64,000 nt of DNA from B30-G6 sp964633115 (GCA_964633115.1 CAZWEO010000009.1:12018-76017); one strand, 5' to 3'. Numbered from the stretch's first letter, positions 52,009 to 61,889 are shown. Translations and numbers: made by a program. Notes: a model not told the origin generated them from the sequence alone.

Positions 52009-52828
52009 CTCTGTAACTTCTTAATCCCGAATCGGCTAATTTTTTTATGCAGGGTCACCCGGTTGATACCCAGAATCTTGGCCGATTGGGTAACATTCCA
52101 ATCATAGCGTTCCAATATTTCTGCGATATAATCTTGCTCCAGCTCCTTGAGGGTCGGGGTCTTGATTCTGGGACGACTGACGTCAAGGAAAGCAAAGTCT
52201 GCAGATCGAAGGGTGCGTGATTTGGAAAGTACGACCGCACGCTCAACGGCATTTTCCAGCTCTCTCACATTGCCGGTCCATTCATATTGTTTCAACCGAA
52301 TGAGCGCATTGCGGGAGACATGGTCGACCTGTTTGGTGGTCTCCTGACTGTATTTTTCGAGAAAATGCTGAACCAGTAAAGGGATATCCTCCCGTCGGCC
52401 CCGCAGGGGTGGCAAGGGAACCTGAATGACATTGATGCGGTAATAAAAATCTTCCCTAAAGTCTGCGGCAGTAATGGCGTCCTCTAAGTTTTTTCGTGTG
52501 GCGGATANNNNNNNNNNNNNNNNNNNNNNNNNNNNNNNNNNNNNNNNNNNNNNNNNNNNNNNNNNNNNNNNNNNNNNNNNNNNNNNNNNNNNNNNNNNNN
52601 NNNNNNNTAGTCCTGCTTGATCGTTTCAAGTAATTCGATGCCGTCCATGCCGGGCATTTTGATGTCGACAAACATGATGTCAAACGGATCTGCCTCCAAT
52701 TTTTGCAATGCCTGGAATCCGGATGCAGCCATCTCAACCCGGTAGCCGGCATTCTCAAACCAGAAATAGAGCGACTCTCTGACAATTTTTTCGTCGTCGA
52801 CAATCATGATACTGATTTTTTCATCCAT
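52005..52828 (-). CDS. NtrC-family response regulator interrupted by a scaffold gap
   Basis: The front part (start ATG 52828, GGAGG 6 bases upstream) is a receiver: IMIVDDEKIVRESL, FVDIKMPGMDG. The sequence then runs into 100 N. After the gap the true frame reads SATRKNLEDAITAADF, FREDFYYRINVIQVPLPPLRGR and WTGNVRELENAVERA, ending in a Fis-type helix-turn-helix (NVTQSAKILGINRVTLHKKISR). The two sides are out of register across 100 N, and about 200 residues of receiver, Walker A and GAFTGA region are missing, so the N-run is a placeholder. It overlaps the upstream Rossmann-domain kinase by 8 bases: a cognate pair. Not a pseudogene on present evidence. Confidence 0.88.
52508..52607. other. Assembly gap (100 N)
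   Basis: Exactly 100 unknown bases inside the NtrC-type gene. The missing part of that protein needs roughly 600 bases, so the length is arbitrary. Confidence 0.97.
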
Positions 52829-54377
52829 GGCGATCCTCCGCATTGAGTACCGGAAAGGTCAAGGTGAACGCCGTACCCTGATTGGCTTGGCTTTTGACGC
52901 GAATCTTGCCACCGTGATTGCTGACGACACCATAAACGATTGACAGACCGAGGCCGGTTCCTTCACCTTCTTTTTTAGTTGTAAAGAAAGGATCATAGAT
53001 GTGATGGAGATATTTTTTAGGAATACCATGACCCGTATCCCGTATATTGATTTGAACTGCACGCTTTTTTTTGATGAGTGAGGTACTGATTTCCAGTTCG
53101 CCGCCCTCGGGCATGGCTTCGATGGCATTAAAGATCAAGTTTAGCAGGGCTTGTTGAAGCCGGTTGGTGTCCCCTTTGACCATGATGACTTCGGATGGCA
53201 GCCGGGTTGTCAGCTGAATATTTTGAAGTTCCATTTTATGCCGCGTCAAGTTGAAGACGGCATCCCAAATGTGGTTCAAATGAATTGGCTTGTATTCAAG
53301 TGGAATCTCGCGTGAAAAGGACAGCAGGCCGCTGATGATATTGCCACAGCGTTCCAACTCAACGGACATAATATTTAGAAACTCCTTGAATTTTTCAAGA
53401 TTATCAGGTGTGGGAGCGCCTTTGGCCAAAATTTCCTGCATGAGGTCCGTAAATGTCAGCAAGCCATGAACGGGGTTGTTGATCTCATGGACACAGCTGG
53501 CAGCCAGCTTTCCCAGGGAAATCATACGGTCTTCTTGCACCATTTTGTTCAGATTCGCTTTCAGTTCTCGGACACGGTTTTCCCACCCGCTGGATATTGC
53601 CTCGGTTATATCCCTAATAATCTCAATAACCTGAAAGACTTCGCCATTCTGATTTCTAAGTGGATAGGTCACAACATTGCCAAAAGCGGTACTATTCTTC
53701 TTGCCGGTGTATTCATGGACCACATGGGCTGATTTGCCGGTTCGTAGCGTTTCCAGCATGGGGCATTTCATGATGGGATGGGATTCCGAGCAGGGTGCCG
53801 CCAGGCCATAATAGACTTCATAACAATAGGCGCCCAGTACGTCGTTTCTTTTTTTATTAACAATCTTTAAGTAAGATTCATTGACTTCACTGATGGTAAA
53901 ATCCGAGTTGATCACGACAATGGCTGCGTTGCTCTGTTGTATGAGAAAGTCGGAAAACATCTTTTGAAGGTTGGCCCGATATTCTGCTGATTTCAATTGT
54001 TGATCCATACTGTAGAACAGGCGGAAAAATTGGCCGAAATTATGTTCGATGACCCCTACACCCTTAGGGCGTAGTTTAACCAGATCCAACAGAATATCGC
54101 GGTTATTGGTCAATTCGATGATGCTATCCAATTCTTTGAATGCGAAGAAGTCTTTGTAGTTATCCGTGGTGGTAATACCCATTTGTTTGGCCATGAGAAG
54201 GCCTTCGGCCTGGGGATCGATGTCGCAAACCCCAAGGAGATTGATATCCAGGTATTTAAGATAATCCGATTGCAGCAACTCAAGGAAAAATTTGCACGTT
54301 TTCCCGCCACCGACAATGGCAACATTCAATGACAGGCGCTTGGGAATTTCATTTCCATTTTTAATGACGGTTGGCAT
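52821..54377 (-). CDS. Sensor histidine kinase with N-terminal Rossmann domain and PAS (second copy)
   Basis: 518 residues from ATG at 54377 (GGAG 5 bases upstream); the frame is open to 54533. N-terminus: LNVAIVGGGKTCKFFLELL, INLLGVCDIDP, SIIELTNNRD, a dinucleotide-binding-like fold. A PAS domain with CYEVYYGLAAPC and HPIMKCPML follows, then HisKA (LGKLAASCVHEINNPV) and ATPase boxes (RDTGHGIP, GEGTGLGLSIVYG). It shares its plan with 21337-22776 but clearly diverged. No membrane segment. Operon: kinase, NtrC-type regulator (8-base overlap), archaemetzincin (4-base overlap). Confidence 0.9.
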   Translation of the reverse strand: MPTVIKNGNEIPKRLSLNVAIVGGGKTCKFFLELLQSDYLKYLDINLLGVCDIDPQAEGLLMAKQMGITTTDNYKDFFAFKELDSIIELTNNRDILLDLVKLRPKGVGVIEHNFGQFFRLFYSMDQQLKSAEYRANLQKMFSDFLIQQSNAAIVVINSDFTISEVNESYLKIVNKKRNDVLGAYCYEVYYGLAAPCSESHPIMKCPMLETLRTGKSAHVVHEYTGKKNSTAFGNVVTYPLRNQNGEVFQVIEIIRDITEAISSGWENRVRELKANLNKMVQEDRMISLGKLAASCVHEINNPVHGLLTFTDLMQEILAKGAPTPDNLEKFKEFLNIMSVELERCGNIISGLLSFSREIPLEYKPIHLNHIWDAVFNLTRHKMELQNIQLTTRLPSEVIMVKGDTNRLQQALLNLIFNAIEAMPEGGELEISTSLIKKKRAVQINIRDTGHGIPKKYLHHIYDPFFTTKKEGEGTGLGLSIVYGVVSNHGGKIRVKSQANQGTAFTLTFPVLNAEDRHG

Positions 54378-54787
54378 GCGCTCTCCATGGGGGTGGGTTA
54401 TTAAGGTTATACAAGGAATTGTAGCAGAAAACATGCCAGGGAGGGGTGTTGATTTAACTATATGATTTTTTTTGTTTTTAATGATAATGCATGCGAGGGA
54501 GAGATGGAGTCGGTCATTTGTATGTTGCATCAATTCGCAACATGTTCATCATAAACATATGAAATTTAATATAAAAATAATATATTGCATCGTGAAACAA
54601 GTTGGCAACATAATGCAACTCCAAATTTAAATTCCCGGCAGCGATTCGGCCCAAGGACCTCAATCGATATACTGAATTTCCCACGGACAGGTCTTACATC
54701 GCAGAAGGAATTCAAATTATAGACTAAGATCTCATTTTGCTAAAGTGCGGAGCTGAAAAGCGAAGCTTTTCGGTAAAAACGTTCGAT
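54378..54787. other. Gene-free AT-rich regulatory region
   Basis: 410 bases between two leftward genes. It holds TGTTGC-ATCAATTC-GCAACA (54523-54542) and GCAAC-N5-GCAAC (54605-54618), similar to sites in 44282-44356. No sigma-54 promoter or terminator was found by eye. Confidence 0.6.
54523..54542. promoter_or_regulatory. Putative operator dyad TGTTGC-N8-GCAACA
   Basis: Perfect 6+6 dyad, 146 bases before the Rossmann-kinase start. Same half-sites, spacing and AATT core as the dyad at 44282-44299. Confidence 0.45.
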
Positions 54788-56521
54788 TCAGGTAATGTTC
54801 AGCCGCTTCATCTTTCGCCAAAGGGTGGTCCGGTTGATGCCCAAAGCTTTGGCTGTAGCCGAGCGGCTACCCCCGTGCTGGCTCAAAGCCCCTATAATTT
54901 TGTGGCGCTCATCCGCATCAGGAATGCTTATACCAGAGTTGCTGATTTGGGGTTGTGCTTCAAATATTTGCATCGGGCTTCGGACGTGATCGGGCAGGTG
55001 TTCGGGCAGAATTTCTTTTTCCTGGCTAATGATGAGGGCGTGTTCCAGAATGTTTTCCAGTTCACGCACATTGCCGGGATAGTCGAAATTGAGCAGCAGC
55101 TCCATGGTGGGCCGGGCGATATTGGCAGGGTGGGTACCCTTGGCAGCGCAGAGTCGCCGCAATAGATGTCGCATTAAAAGGGGAATGTCGACCTTACGGT
55201 CTTTCAGTGCCGGCAATGCAAGTCTGAAGACATTCAGGCGATAAAAAAGATCCTCACGGAATAAGCCGTCCTTGACCAGATCGTCCAATTTTTTATTGCT
55301 GGCAGAAATAATGCGCACGTTGACCTTTAAGGTATGCTGGCTTCCCAGGGGATAAAACTCCTGATCCTCCAAAACCCGCAGCAATTTGGCTTGCAGCGAT
55401 AAGGGCAGTTCGCCAATCTCATCCAGGAATATGGTGCCGCCGTCAGCTTCATTAAAACGACCGGGTTTATCCCGGTCGGCGCCGGTAAAAGCCCCCTTGA
55501 CATACCCGAACATCTCAGATTCCAGAAGATTGTCCGGTATGGCGGCGCAGTTTACTTTAACAAAAGGGCGTTGGGTGCGCTGGCTTGCGGAGTGAATTAC
55601 TTTGGCCAAAAGATCTTTTCCGGTTCCGGTGGGGCCTTCGATCAGAATGGTGGCATCCGTGCCGGCTATGACAGACACGGTTTCAAACACCTTTTGCATT
55701 TCCGGGCTTTTACCGATCATGTCATGGAAGGTATAGCGATCGCGGATGACCTGATCGAGCTGGTGTTCGAGGGTCAGATCATGAAATGTAGCCAAGCCAC
55801 CCACGACGGTTTCTTTTTCGTTTTTAAGGGCAATATAACTGGATCTGATGGGTATGATTTCGCCTTCGTTGGAAACAATTTCGCCTTGGTGGATGCTCTT
55901 TTTAATCCCTTTTTCGATGGATTCATTTAGAAAACAAATATCTTGGGTATCATCTTCGCCAAAAAGGACAGCACAGGATTTTCCCAGAATCTGACGGCGG
56001 TCATACCCACTGATGTCCTCGGCTTTATGGTTGAAGAAGGTTATGTGACCGCCACGATTCACGGTAAAAATGCCCACGTCGAGATTGTCCAGAATGATTT
56101 TAAGGCTGCGTTCTTCATAATGAATACGATCTATCAGATCTACAATCGGTGAATGGTCCTGAAGAATGGTCAGACAGCCTGCCAGGCGATAGCTGGCATC
56201 GTAGATCGGGATGGCCATGCGGGTCAGCAAGCGGGTGGTTTCATGCTCATTTATAATTTCCACAACGGGTTCATCAGTGACGGCACTCTTATTATTACGC
56301 AACAGGCAGGAGGTCATACAGGGTACGCCGGTAAAAATTTCACGGCAGTCTTTACCCTTGACTTCGTTTTCTTTGAGGCCCATGAGCGCCTGGGCTCTCA
56401 AATTCATGGTCGTCACTTCGCGATCGAGATTAACCGTGAAGGCGCCCACACCCAGCTCATCCAATATCGCCAGATTTTGATCGCTACGGATGACATCGAT
56501 TTTTCTGTGATTTTCGGGCAT
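54788..56521 (-). CDS. PAS-PAS sigma-54-dependent activator (no receiver)
   Basis: 577 residues. The first PAS (about 15-125) carries a Cys-rich stretch KDCREIFTGVPCMTSCLL that could hold a ligand or cluster; the second PAS is at about 140-250. The AAA+ domain follows with GPTGTGKD as Walker A, GAFTGA and GTIFLDEIG, then a Fis-type helix-turn-helix (SRSATAKALGINRTTLWRKMKR). There is no phospho-acceptor domain, so activity should be set by the PAS ligands. The receiver-kinase 230 bases upstream may be its partner. Confidence 0.93.
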   Translation of the reverse strand: MPENHRKIDVIRSDQNLAILDELGVGAFTVNLDREVTTMNLRAQALMGLKENEVKGKDCREIFTGVPCMTSCLLRNNKSAVTDEPVVEIINEHETTRLLTRMAIPIYDASYRLAGCLTILQDHSPIVDLIDRIHYEERSLKIILDNLDVGIFTVNRGGHITFFNHKAEDISGYDRRQILGKSCAVLFGEDDTQDICFLNESIEKGIKKSIHQGEIVSNEGEIIPIRSSYIALKNEKETVVGGLATFHDLTLEHQLDQVIRDRYTFHDMIGKSPEMQKVFETVSVIAGTDATILIEGPTGTGKDLLAKVIHSASQRTQRPFVKVNCAAIPDNLLESEMFGYVKGAFTGADRDKPGRFNEADGGTIFLDEIGELPLSLQAKLLRVLEDQEFYPLGSQHTLKVNVRIISASNKKLDDLVKDGLFREDLFYRLNVFRLALPALKDRKVDIPLLMRHLLRRLCAAKGTHPANIARPTMELLLNFDYPGNVRELENILEHALIISQEKEILPEHLPDHVRSPMQIFEAQPQISNSGISIPDADERHKIIGALSQHGGSRSATAKALGINRTTLWRKMKRLNIT

Positions 56522-56751
56522 GGGGATTCACCACTTGCTCTGGATTCTTTAATTAGGATTCGAGGATCCAAGGATTCAAGGGGTCAAGTGACAAGCTCTT
56601 CGATCTTAGCTCTTGGCTCTTTTTTACTACCTGCTAGAAGCAAAGAGTAACAGCCAACTGTCTGTTCACCTGGTTCCTTTTTTTCAGCCATATGGGAGAA
56701 GGATCTTTTTCATATCATCACAAAAAATCAGTTGAATATCGATATGTTATG
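56522..56751. repeat. Intergenic degenerate repeats (AGCTCTTGGCTCTT type)
   Basis: Contains GGATTCAAGGGGTCAAG and TTAGCTCTTGGCTCTT, the same word family as 6731-6780, 11160-11220 and 37100-37160. No gene seen. Confidence 0.4.
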
Positions 56752-57906
56752 TTAATCATGATCCGCATTCACCGGTAACCAAATTGTAAATGTGGTGCCC
56801 TGTTCGAGTCGGCTTTGAACCTCGATGCGGCCGTTATGTCTCTCGATGATGCCATAGGCCGTTGATAGACCCAGGCCCACACCATGGCCGTTCTGTTTGG
56901 TCGTGAAAAAAGGCTCATAGATCTGCGGCAAAACATCTGTGCCAATCCCGGTTCCCGTATCTTTAACGACAATGGAAAGCTCAGATGATTCCGCGTGATG
57001 GCTACAATTTATATGCAGTTCACCCCCATTGGGCATGGCATCAATGGCATTAAACACCAGATTGATCAGGCATTGTTGCAACTGATTGGCGTCGGCTTGT
57101 ATCAGCGGAATATGAGCGGGAACCTTCAGGTCCAGACTGATGTTGGAAAGTGTCAGTTTATGTTGACTCAAAGCAGTACATTTTTCAATGACTTCATGGA
57201 TATTGACCGCTGTCATAGCTGGCGGCGATTTTCTGGAAAAGGCCAGAAGACTGGATACGACCCGGGAACAGCGGTCTGTCTCGGTTTCCACAAGATTGAG
57301 ATACTTTTTAAACTTTTCCAACGGGAGTTCGTTAGGCGCGGCTTTGTTGACGGTTTTGGACATGAGTCGAATATAGTTGAGGATGCCGGAGAGGGGGTTG
57401 TTGATTTCATGCACCACACTGGCTGCCAATCGACCCAATGACATCATTTTATCCTGGTGAAGTATTTGGGCCTGGTCAGCCGCCTGCCTTTCCAAAAAGC
57501 GGGCATAGTCCTGGAGCTTTTTTCTGGAAGAAAAGCGCTCTTGGGCGCGTGCTAGAGCAAGATTGAGTGTGTGGGCGCTGACAGGTTTGGTGATGAAATC
57601 AGATGCATCCAGCTGGAGCGCCTGGATGGCGCGTTCCATATCGGCAAAAGCCGTACAGACAATGACTTCAATATCGGGATTGGTTTGCTTGACCGCTTCG
57701 AGAACTTCAATGCCGCTCATTCCTGGCATACGTATATCAGTAATCAGGATGTGCGGTGGTTTCTTTCGACACAGTTCGAGTCCGGATTTTCCATCCGAGG
57801 CAGTGGATACCTGGTAGCCCTCATCCTTCAAAATGATGACCATGACTTCCAAAATGTCATATTCATCATCGATCACCAGAATATGCCAGTCGGTTTGATT
57901 ATCCAT
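56752..57906 (-). CDS. Receiver-histidine kinase hybrid
   Basis: 384 residues. Receiver at about 8-125 (ILVIDDEYDILEVM, ITDIRMPGMSG, DFITKPV), then a coiled coil and kinase core: LGRLAASVVHEINNPLSGIL, VFNAIDAMPNGGEL, KDTGTGIG and HGVGLGLSTAYG. It is cytoplasmic. The layout equals the protein at 28757-29890, but the H-box here is the common HEINNP form. It lies upstream of the PAS-PAS sigma-54 activator in the same direction. It probably receives phosphate from another kinase. Confidence 0.9.
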   Translation of the reverse strand: MDNQTDWHILVIDDEYDILEVMVIILKDEGYQVSTASDGKSGLELCRKKPPHILITDIRMPGMSGIEVLEAVKQTNPDIEVIVCTAFADMERAIQALQLDASDFITKPVSAHTLNLALARAQERFSSRKKLQDYARFLERQAADQAQILHQDKMMSLGRLAASVVHEINNPLSGILNYIRLMSKTVNKAAPNELPLEKFKKYLNLVETETDRCSRVVSSLLAFSRKSPPAMTAVNIHEVIEKCTALSQHKLTLSNISLDLKVPAHIPLIQADANQLQQCLINLVFNAIDAMPNGGELHINCSHHAESSELSIVVKDTGTGIGTDVLPQIYEPFFTTKQNGHGVGLGLSTAYGIIERHNGRIEVQSRLEQGTTFTIWLPVNADHD

Positions 57907-58446
57907 GAAGCGTCCTCAGACTTTTGCAACAGTGGGATGGATTAAGACTATTGCAATTCGTGGGAGCTGTCAAGGATGGGGAACATGTGGCAGTAATCAG
58001 GAATCAGAATACAGAATTCAGGAGCCAGAAGACAGATTTCAGAAGTCAGGAGTCAGGAGACAGAATCGGGTTGCGAGTTGCGGGAGTCGAGTTGCAAGTA
58101 ACGCGATACGGGTTACAGCGTCCCAGGATCCTGGCCTCCTAGCTTCACAGCCCTCGGTTGTCATTCCCATGAAAATGGGGATCCAGGATCAACATTTAGC
58201 TGAAGGCTTTTTCTGGGTGCCGGATCAAGTCCGGCATGACGGGAAGGGTAGGAAACAGAATCGGGATTCGAGTTGCGGGGTTCGAGTTGCGGGCTGCGAG
58301 TTACGGGTTGCGTGGAACAAAGCCGTGAACCAATAGCATTCAGCAGCCTACAGCCTATAGTCTAAACAGCTAAAAAGCTAATATGTCCTTGCATCCCGAC
58401 CTCCCGGTAAAATCAAACACAAGTAATACCTTGCATCGGGGGTATC
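57907..58446. repeat. Repeat-rich gene-free region
   Basis: 540 bases. There are clusters of GTCAGGAGTCAGGAG-like and GTTGCGAGTTGCGGG-like words near 58015-58100 and 58260-58310. Between them is GTCATTCCCATGAAAATGGG...CCGGATCAAGTCCGGCATGAC, a mosaic repeat common in proteobacterial intergenic DNA, with CCGGATCAAGTCCGG forming a hairpin. Frames here are artefacts of the repeats. Confidence 0.6.
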
Positions 58447-60543
58447 TCACGCGTCGACCTTGATGACGACCATGGTGACATCGTCCTCGGGTTGTTCATT
58501 TCCGCGGAATTGATCCAGGGTTTCGACGACCGCGTCCACAATTTGCCGTGCAGATGCCGCTTGGTGGCTGCGGATAATTTGCATTAATGCTTCTTTTCCG
58601 AACATCTCGCCGGCCTGATTGTGCATTTCCCAAATACCATCCGTTCCGATCATCACGATCTGCCCGGGTTGCATGCGCCGTTGAAAAGATTCATATGAAA
58701 CGGTATCGTCCAAGCCTAGCGCCATGCCCTGGCCCTTGAGCTCGTCAAATGCGTCGTTTACAGGATCGTAAACCAGGGCGGGTTCATGTCCGGCCCGAAC
58801 CCATCGGACCTCGGTTTTGCGAGCCATGAGTTCACAATAAAAGAAGGTCATGAAATTCCCGGTATGTGCGGTGTCCAGGCTCAGATACCGGTTGACATCA
58901 TTGATGATACTGGCAGCTTCACCGGGCATGGATGCACGCAGCATGATCAGGGCCCGCGCTGTGGCCATAAGCAGGGCAGAAGATACACCGTGCCCGGAGA
59001 CATCCCCGACGACTACGGCCAGCCCGGACTGATCCGCACGATTGGTCTGGATAAAATCATAATAGTCTCCGCCGGTTTCATCGCAGTATATACTGGCACC
59101 AGCGATATCGAAGCCTGGCAACGAAGGATTGCGTTGCGGCAAAAGACTCTGCTGCACTTCCTGGGCAAGCCCGAGGGCATTGCTCATGCGCATGTGCTCT
59201 TCAATTTTGGGAACGATTTCGTTGAAGGCATGCACCAGTTGGGTGCGCTCGTCTTTCATGGGTGCATGTAGCCTTACCGAGAAGTCGCCTTTGGCAAGCC
59301 GTTTCCAGGCGTCGATGATGGTCAGTATGTAAGCTGTGCTGAGGCGCGAAGTGAAGAAAGCCACAACACCAACGAATAATAAAGCCAACAGGACAGCAAT
59401 TCCGGTGATACCCGCCAATTTTTTGGAATAGCCCATAAACATCTGCCCAACTTCTTCAGGCAGTGTCATGATCTCCGATTTGGGCACGACAATTATAAAG
59501 TACTGCTCTCCCATCAAGCCCGCATAAGCCCAGAGAGAATCCACACCTTGGTAAGGCATTTCAAGATATCCGGATTCATTATTTTTAATCCGGCCATACA
59601 ACTCCTCTATTTCAGTGTTCTGGATTGATATGTCCGACTCTGAGGAAGAATCAAAGGCATATTGAGATTTCTGAGAAGAAAGCACCCACACCTTGCCCTG
59701 GTCTTCACCGACAATATAAGAGGACATGTTTTGGGACCAACGGGATGCGGTTTCACTTTGAACAAGGGCGTGGGCGGGCTTGATATCCATGGCGGCGACG
59801 CCCGCCAGCGATCCGTCCTGCCATCTAAAAGGCATGGAAACCGTTAAGGTGAGTTGATGGGTGGTAATATCCACTACGGGGGTCCAGGTAAGGGTCTCTG
59901 CTTTTTTGGCATTTTCATACCAGGGGCGCTTGCGGGGATCATAATCGGACGGGTAGCCGCCATGGCCCGGATAAGAAATATGTACACCGCTTTCAAGGCT
60001 AGCATAGGTCCATATAAGCCCATCACCGTATTGATTACCCAAGCTTTTAAGAGCGGCACCCAAGCGTGTCATCCGGGCAATGTCAGTGGCTACATCAGCG
60101 TGTATCGTACCCGGGGCCAAAAGCAAATTGGGGTGCTCCCGGCTGATACGCTTATAAGATGCTTCACCGTTTTGGGTGCGGATAGGATGATTTTTGGAAG
60201 GCGTCATGTCTTCGGGAGCCAAACGTGGATCATCAAAATCAGCAGCAAAGTAAAGTTTGGCAACTGGCATGGGCGGGGGTAGGGCCAGCGTGAGTTCGGC
60301 TTGGGTCGCCAGTTTCTGGAGGGCCTGCTCGGTAGCGAACCCACCCAGAAGACTGAGCATAGCATAGCTGCGCGTGGCACGCACCATCTCTTGTCTGACC
60401 GTATCCGTTATGGTCGTTTGAGCTTTTCCGAAAACGGTTTCCCCCAGCCGGAGTGACGCGTTTTTGGTGACCCAGGTGACCGCCAGCAAAGGAACCAGAC
60501 TAGCGGCGACTAGAACCAGAAAGTGTTTCCAACGCAGTTTCAT
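58447..60543 (-). CDS. Membrane Cache-HAMP-PP2C (SpoIIE/RsbU-type) phosphatase
   Basis: 698 residues. TM1 (about 8-25) and TM2 (about 385-410) enclose an extracytoplasmic dCache-like sensor with WTYASLESGVHISYPGHGG and YDPRKRPWYENA. HAMP follows (RLAKGDFSVRLHAPMKDE), then the PP2C-type domain: DETGGDYYDF, VVGDVSGHGVSSALLMA, IGTDGIWEMHN and EDDVTMVVIKV, which contain the metal-binding Asp residues. The likely role is dephosphorylation of an anti-anti-sigma factor or similar Ser/Thr-phosphoprotein in response to an external ligand. No partner genes are adjacent. Confidence 0.93.
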   Translation of the reverse strand: MKLRWKHFLVLVAASLVPLLAVTWVTKNASLRLGETVFGKAQTTITDTVRQEMVRATRSYAMLSLLGGFATEQALQKLATQAELTLALPPPMPVAKLYFAADFDDPRLAPEDMTPSKNHPIRTQNGEASYKRISREHPNLLLAPGTIHADVATDIARMTRLGAALKSLGNQYGDGLIWTYASLESGVHISYPGHGGYPSDYDPRKRPWYENAKKAETLTWTPVVDITTHQLTLTVSMPFRWQDGSLAGVAAMDIKPAHALVQSETASRWSQNMSSYIVGEDQGKVWVLSSQKSQYAFDSSSESDISIQNTEIEELYGRIKNNESGYLEMPYQGVDSLWAYAGLMGEQYFIIVVPKSEIMTLPEEVGQMFMGYSKKLAGITGIAVLLALLFVGVVAFFTSRLSTAYILTIIDAWKRLAKGDFSVRLHAPMKDERTQLVHAFNEIVPKIEEHMRMSNALGLAQEVQQSLLPQRNPSLPGFDIAGASIYCDETGGDYYDFIQTNRADQSGLAVVVGDVSGHGVSSALLMATARALIMLRASMPGEAASIINDVNRYLSLDTAHTGNFMTFFYCELMARKTEVRWVRAGHEPALVYDPVNDAFDELKGQGMALGLDDTVSYESFQRRMQPGQIVMIGTDGIWEMHNQAGEMFGKEALMQIIRSHQAASARQIVDAVVETLDQFRGNEQPEDDVTMVVIKVDA

Positions 60544-60664
60544 TTTTTCTCCCCTATCCGTTTCGACGGCTCCGGTTCAGCAGGAATCGAAACCTATGGG
60601 ACAATCGGTCCCGTTGAAAAACGAGGTGTTGAGGTCTATAAGGATGCCTTCATCATTTGCCCGC

Positions 60665-61630
60665 TTAGCCCAACCTATGAGCTGTCACCTTGGATGTCCG
60701 GTGTTTTTGATGCATCCAGAGTCGGCCCTGACGGGTACCGCGGCGTTCTAGTTCTGCATGGATGTGCGCCAGGACTTTAGATTTATTCAGAGCCCATTGA
60801 GGTGCTACCAGCTCGTGGGTATGGGGATCGCTGGTCAAGCGCTGCACAATCAATTCGGCTGGAATCCGCTCGAGAAAATCACAAACCAGGTCCACATAGG
60901 CTTGCCGTTCCAGGCAACGATAGGTCCCCTGCTGGTACATGGATGCAAGCCGGGTCCCCTTAACCACATACAAGAGATGCAATTTGACACCCTGGATGCC
61001 CAGATCGGATATATATCGGGCAGTTTCGTGCACATGGTCAGCAGTCTCACCGGGCAAGCCCAAAATCACATGTGCACATATTTGAATGCCTCTGTTTTGG
61101 GTTGCCTTGACGGCCTCGGTAAAACAGGCAACATCATGCCCGCGTTTGATTTTTAATAGTGTGGGATCATGAGCGGACTGCAATCCGTATTCCATCCATA
61201 CCAGGCGTTTGGCGGCAAATTCTTGAATTAAATCTAGCTTGTTGTTATCGATGCAATCCGGTCGGGTACCGATGGCCATGGCAACGATGTCGGGTACATC
61301 GATGGCCTCTTGATATAATTTTCGCAAGGTATCTGCGGGCGCATACGTGTTGCTAAATGCCTGAAAATATACCATAAATTTCCTAGCTTTATAACGCCGC
61401 CACATGGCTTTTTTACCCCGCGTAAGTTGCTCGGTTATGGAGAGCGCCCTGGCGTGTGGGCCTGGGCCTGAGCCGCGTTCATTGCAATAGATACAACCAC
61501 CCACAGCAATGGTGCCGTCGCGATTGGGGCAGGATAATCCCGCATCAACGGTAATTTTTTGAACGCGACAACCGAACTGATTGCGTAGGTAGGTATTTAA
61601 ATCGTTGTATCGTCTGTCGGTGGCGATCAT
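60665..61630 (-). CDS. TIGR01212 family radical SAM protein (YhcC-like)
   Basis: 321 residues. The cluster site is atypical: Cys34, Cys46 and Cys49 in LSCPNRDGTIAVGGCIYCN, spaced C-x11-C-x2-C as in this family. FQAFSNTYAP, AIGTRPDCI and VWMEYGLQSAHD are further family landmarks. The enzyme class cleaves S-adenosylmethionine reductively; the substrate is unknown, though relatives have been linked to tRNA or ribosome-related chemistry. Single gene; the start is 260 bases from divergent mnmG. Confidence 0.92.
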   Translation of the reverse strand: MIATDRRYNDLNTYLRNQFGCRVQKITVDAGLSCPNRDGTIAVGGCIYCNERGSGPGPHARALSITEQLTRGKKAMWRRYKARKFMVYFQAFSNTYAPADTLRKLYQEAIDVPDIVAMAIGTRPDCIDNNKLDLIQEFAAKRLVWMEYGLQSAHDPTLLKIKRGHDVACFTEAVKATQNRGIQICAHVILGLPGETADHVHETARYISDLGIQGVKLHLLYVVKGTRLASMYQQGTYRCLERQAYVDLVCDFLERIPAELIVQRLTSDPHTHELVAPQWALNKSKVLAHIHAELERRGTRQGRLWMHQKHRTSKVTAHRLG

Positions 61631-61889
61631 ATAAACTTGACCTGTTTGGGGTAGAACTATATCTTAAACCTAAAAATTATTGAGATAAACTCTAAATTCG
61701 AATATCGAAATACGAAACAAATCACAATATCGAATGTTGGAATGATTTAAACAGTCAGAAAGCAGCGTTTGGGTCATTTGAATTTGTAATTTTGGAGATT
61801 GTTTAGGATTTGGAGTTTCGTGATTCGGAATTAATTAACAGATAAATAGAAGTAATTCACTCAATAAATTTTATAAAGGAAACAAATAG

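Noticed and set aside
52508..52607. Broken regulator gene as a pseudogene
   Set aside because: The interruption is a run of N; both sides are intact parts of the same family, so missing sequence is the explanation.
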